Made by a program: the position numbers and the translations under genes. A stretch of DNA of 64,000 bases from Pedobacter steynii. GTDB taxonomy: Bacteria; Bacteroidota; Bacteroidia; Sphingobacteriales; Sphingobacteriaceae. Below the pieces are notes generated by a model. That model did no database searches. It saw nothing but the letters and a program-made list of their open reading frames with translations, and was not told the origin of the DNA. Below, piece by piece: positions 62,401 through 64,000 of this stretch. Position 1 is the stretch's first letter; every line of letters starts with the position of its first letter. The stretch is taken from contig NZ_FNGY01000003.1 of assembly GCF_900103665.1 (NCBI RefSeq), positions 744,001 through 808,000 on the forward strand, written 5' to 3'.

Positions 62401-62875
62401 GAGTCCCCATAATGCGGACAGAAACGCCTGGAATCGGCGCTCCCTGATCGTCGGTAACGACCCCTTTGATTAAAATTGCTTCATTAATCCAGGATAAAAC
62501 CGGAAGCGCATCCTGGTCCCGTTTCCGGAAGATCACTACATTTTTATCTGCTTCTCTATAAGAAAAAGGTGTCCCTTTTAACAGCTGGATCAACACTTCA
62601 TTTAACGGCATATGGCTCACATCAAGCACTATCCCTTTGACTTTTCTCAACTCATTATTGTTATAAGAAAAGTCCATTTTGCTCGTCTTGCTGATTTTTT
62701 CTATTGCCCTTTCCAGGGATTCGCCTTTAAGATTGATACTAACTTTAACATCTTTAAGGTTCTGGCTGAAGACCGTTTCTGCTAATAAGGTCCCCGCAGA
62801 GGTCAGTAACGTAGCAAACACTATTAATCCTACCTTCATTATCTTAAGAATTAGTGTAGTAATGTTTTTTTTCAT
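59417..62875 (-). CDS. SusC/RagA TonB-dependent outer membrane transporter with STN domain
   Basis: The start is ATG 62875 (MKKNITTLILKIM), giving 1152 aa. The order is signal peptide, STN domain (VSINLKGESLERAIEKISKTSKMDFSYNN), a carboxypeptidase-regulatory-like domain (IKGVVTDDQGAPIPGVSVRI), plug (VVVVGYGVQKKTNLSGAVDGV) and beta-barrel ending FSFGLNLNF. The STN domain implies that ligand uptake is signalled to the FecR protein encoded upstream and, through an ECF sigma factor, to transcription of the locus. TonB-driven import pairs it with the SusD lipoprotein. Confidence 0.95.
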   Translation of the reverse strand: MKKNITTLILKIMKVGLIVFATLLTSAGTLLAETVFSQNLKDVKVSINLKGESLERAIEKISKTSKMDFSYNNNELRKVKGIVLDVSHMPLNEVLIQLLKGTPFSYREADKNVVIFRKRDQDALPVLSWINEAILIKGVVTDDQGAPIPGVSVRIMGTQKNVSTDVNGNYQIEAGSPADVLVFSYVGLTEQKIVIGTRKLINVVLKDDDKFLNEVVVVGYGVQKKTNLSGAVDGVTSKDIENRPFPSVGAGLQGLIPNLNIGVSSGQVNKAPSFNVRGFTSVNGGGPYILVDNVPFTTDELMALNPADIENVTVLKDAASAAIYGARGAFGVVLITTKTAKSADLKVGVNTYYAIRNLGKVPAVVTDPLQVMEYKHDAAYPLYNLYPDNIRAYARERSQNPSLPSVIISPSDPNAWMYYGSTNWMDEVYKPSAPTYSANMNISKKDDKLSYYMSSEYFRNEGMFRYGNDTYDRYNLRAKADYSLSKWLTIGNNTSFMSSTYDASSYGGEGFFHNVNRQSSLDVPKNPDGSWTSTGAALLGRLQSGGRSVTRSNNFQTTFTAKASLVKDVWDLKADATIRRIDTAGKSYEIPVAYKAGPNAATGYTGSNPGWAQNDDRHIRHNIYNIYTDFHKTFGSKHYVQVLAGFNQEYRNRNAAWVNRKGLISSTLPSVNLATGELTSKEYIEDWAVRGWFYRFNYIFDDKYILELNGRYDGTSRFPTDDRWGFFPSASVGWVLSRENFFKPVAEKLGIDLLKFRASYGALGNQDVGAYYYIPAMGSGQINQILDGKRPTEVRPPAAVAQSLTWERVSTVNVGGDVSLFKNRLDLNFDAYTRYTEGMLTKGRTLPGPFGVLEPKVNAADLKTKGWEFRIGWKDGFLLNNSQFYYNIGFNMGDSKTFITKFDNPNGLLSDYYVGQQIGEIWGLETEGFFQSKEELASHADQSAVGADDTGYKFDVGDLKFKDLNNDGKVDKGKNTVNDHGDQKIIGNDEARYRYGIDLGAGWKGFDLRLFFQGVGKRDWYPNASNHYFWGVYAQPWTNVQEHNLDHWTPENPNAYFPRVKAYIAEDESELGNPQTRYLQDASYLRLKNLTIGYTLPKSLTSKMKMDKLRVYFSAENVFDVSHIKARLDPEGLDGKVYPFQKTFSFGLNLNF

Positions 62876-63014
62876 ATTTTTATTCGTTTTAAAAATTGTT
62901 TGAAACAAAGCACAGCCATCCGGAAAATTTTTCGAAGAGTTGCCCGCATGCTGTACATTCAGATCAGTATCTGCTCCAACAGGTACTGATCATTTTTTTT
63001 ATACCAATGATCAA

Positions 63015-63926
63015 TTAATTACATCCGCTACCTACTATAAGCACCTCCTTTTCTTTTATTTGATAAGTTATTCCTTGTATGTCTTTTAGGGTTTCCATTG
63101 CATCTGTCAGACTTTTTCCCGTATCAAACTTGATCGTAGTGCTGCAGTTTTTAAACTTGTCCAGGTCGTAATTTATTTTCACCTGGAAGGCATTCTCCAG
63201 CGCCAGAATGACCTCCTCGAAATTGGCCGCATTCAGGATCACTTTACCGCTATTCCATTCCGTCTTTTCCTGCGCTTTCACTTTCAGGACACTTGGCTTC
63301 CGGTGGTCTTTATGGTAAACGACCTCCTGATCCTTCACGAGTACACTCAGTTGTTTCCGCTCATCGCTTACAGCGACCTTTCCCGTCACCACAGATACAC
63401 TCATGGTGGATAAGCTTTTATAAGATTTCACGACGAAAGAGGTGCCCAAAACATTCGTCATAATGCCCGAAGCATCTACTACGAAAGGCACATGCTCATC
63501 ATGGACTACTTTAAAGAAACCTTCTCCATCCAACAGGTAGACCATCCGTTTCTTTCCAAACTTTTTAGGGTATTTTAAGGTACTTGCTGCATTTAGCCAA
63601 ACCGTAGATCCATCCGGCAAGACCACTTCCCGGGTTTGTCCTTTTGGAACAACTACAGTAATGTAATTGCTTTGGGCTCCTGAATGATTATAGTACAACA
63701 TTAAGGCCGCAGAAAGCAGGATCAGTCCGATAGCAGCAGCCATGCCTATAAAGTTTCTCTTTACGCCAGGTCTGCTTTGTTGTTTGCTATGAATTTCTTT
63801 TGTAGCCTGTATCCGTCCCAGAATTTCCTGACGGATGGCTTCCCGGTCACTTTCCCCTTCAAAAAACACATCAGGGTTATTGATTCCGAATTCTTTATAA
63901 AGGTCTTTTTTATCTTTTTCGTTCAT
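63015..63926 (-). CDS. FecR family anti-sigma factor (DUF4974)
   Basis: The 303-aa protein has a cytoplasmic N-terminal part (MNEKDKKDLYKEFGINNPDV), one membrane helix (NFIGMAAAIGLILLSAALMLYY), a periplasmic FecR domain (VVVPKGQTREVVLPDGSTVWLNAASTLKYPK) and a C-terminal DUF4974 (VKINYDLDKFKNCSTTIKF). It receives the signal from the STN domain of the adjacent SusC protein and releases an ECF sigma factor. The sigma factor gene is not in the window; it probably lies beyond 64000. Confidence 0.93.
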   Translation of the reverse strand: MNEKDKKDLYKEFGINNPDVFFEGESDREAIRQEILGRIQATKEIHSKQQSRPGVKRNFIGMAAAIGLILLSAALMLYYNHSGAQSNYITVVVPKGQTREVVLPDGSTVWLNAASTLKYPKKFGKKRMVYLLDGEGFFKVVHDEHVPFVVDASGIMTNVLGTSFVVKSYKSLSTMSVSVVTGKVAVSDERKQLSVLVKDQEVVYHKDHRKPSVLKVKAQEKTEWNSGKVILNAANFEEVILALENAFQVKINYDLDKFKNCSTTIKFDTGKSLTDAMETLKDIQGITYQIKEKEVLIVGSGCN

Positions 63927-64000
63927 ATACTAAGTACATAACGAATGAGGACCAGAGAGGTACTATGCGGAATTGATATTTTTTATTTATTCTTCAGTTT

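Overview
The window looks like a chromosome segment of a Bacteroidota species in the family Sphingobacteriaceae, most like Pedobacter. The evidence is SusC/SusD with a FecR anti-sigma factor, a lipidated Omp85 protein (TamL type), DUF5103, DUF4198, DUF5690 and DUF6266 proteins, RHS proteins of the Bacteroidota type, and repeated use of the TAnnTTTG -7 promoter element (often with TTG about 17-22 nt upstream) instead of a sigma-70 -10 box. No phage genes, transposase or CRISPR array were seen.

Layout. 1-8.3 kb: the end of an FtsX-type permease, a GT32 glycosyltransferase, a fused dihydroxyacetone kinase, a decayed serine hydrolase, DoxX-like and siderophore-reductase-like genes, and a GlxA/AraC/nitrilase run. 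8.3-11.5 kb: META-domain protein, then a PepSY plus DUF4198 pair that resembles iron-uptake accessory genes. 12.1-15.4 kb: a three-gene aminophosphonate cassette (phosphonatase-like HAD, DUF5690 transporter, TIGR03364 FAD oxidase) with a palindrome over its promoter. 15.4-29.4 kb: mostly housekeeping genes (TspO, TamL, TrmH, tRNA-Cys with a 58-aa basic protein, pyrD, ABC-F, DUF5103, alpha-amylase, PAP2, thioesterase, antiporter).

29.4-45.5 kb is accessory. A putative TIM-barrel hydrolase is bracketed by the antiporter gene and a decayed copy of that gene's 3' end. Two further broken genes follow. Then comes a minus-strand module of two very large secreted proteins (an SpvB-like/PKD shell and an RHS/DUF6443 protein) followed by three small multi-pass membrane proteins. 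I read this as a candidate contact-dependent or secreted polymorphic toxin with membrane-type immunity proteins. An AT-rich thioredoxin-like gene sits at the far edge.

45.5-52.6 kb: Crp/Fnr regulator, SMR exporter, a palindromic element of about 135 bp, holA, a stand-alone HsdR-N-like nuclease domain, valS, a GC-rich minisatellite and an orphan Imm-5-like gene. 52.6-64 kb: dipeptidyl peptidase IV, a metallophosphoesterase/PQQ-propeller protein, and a SusD-SusC-FecR nutrient uptake locus whose ECF sigma factor probably lies just beyond the right edge.

Several listed starts were moved downstream of longer open frames because family alignment and promoter position favour the internal ATG.
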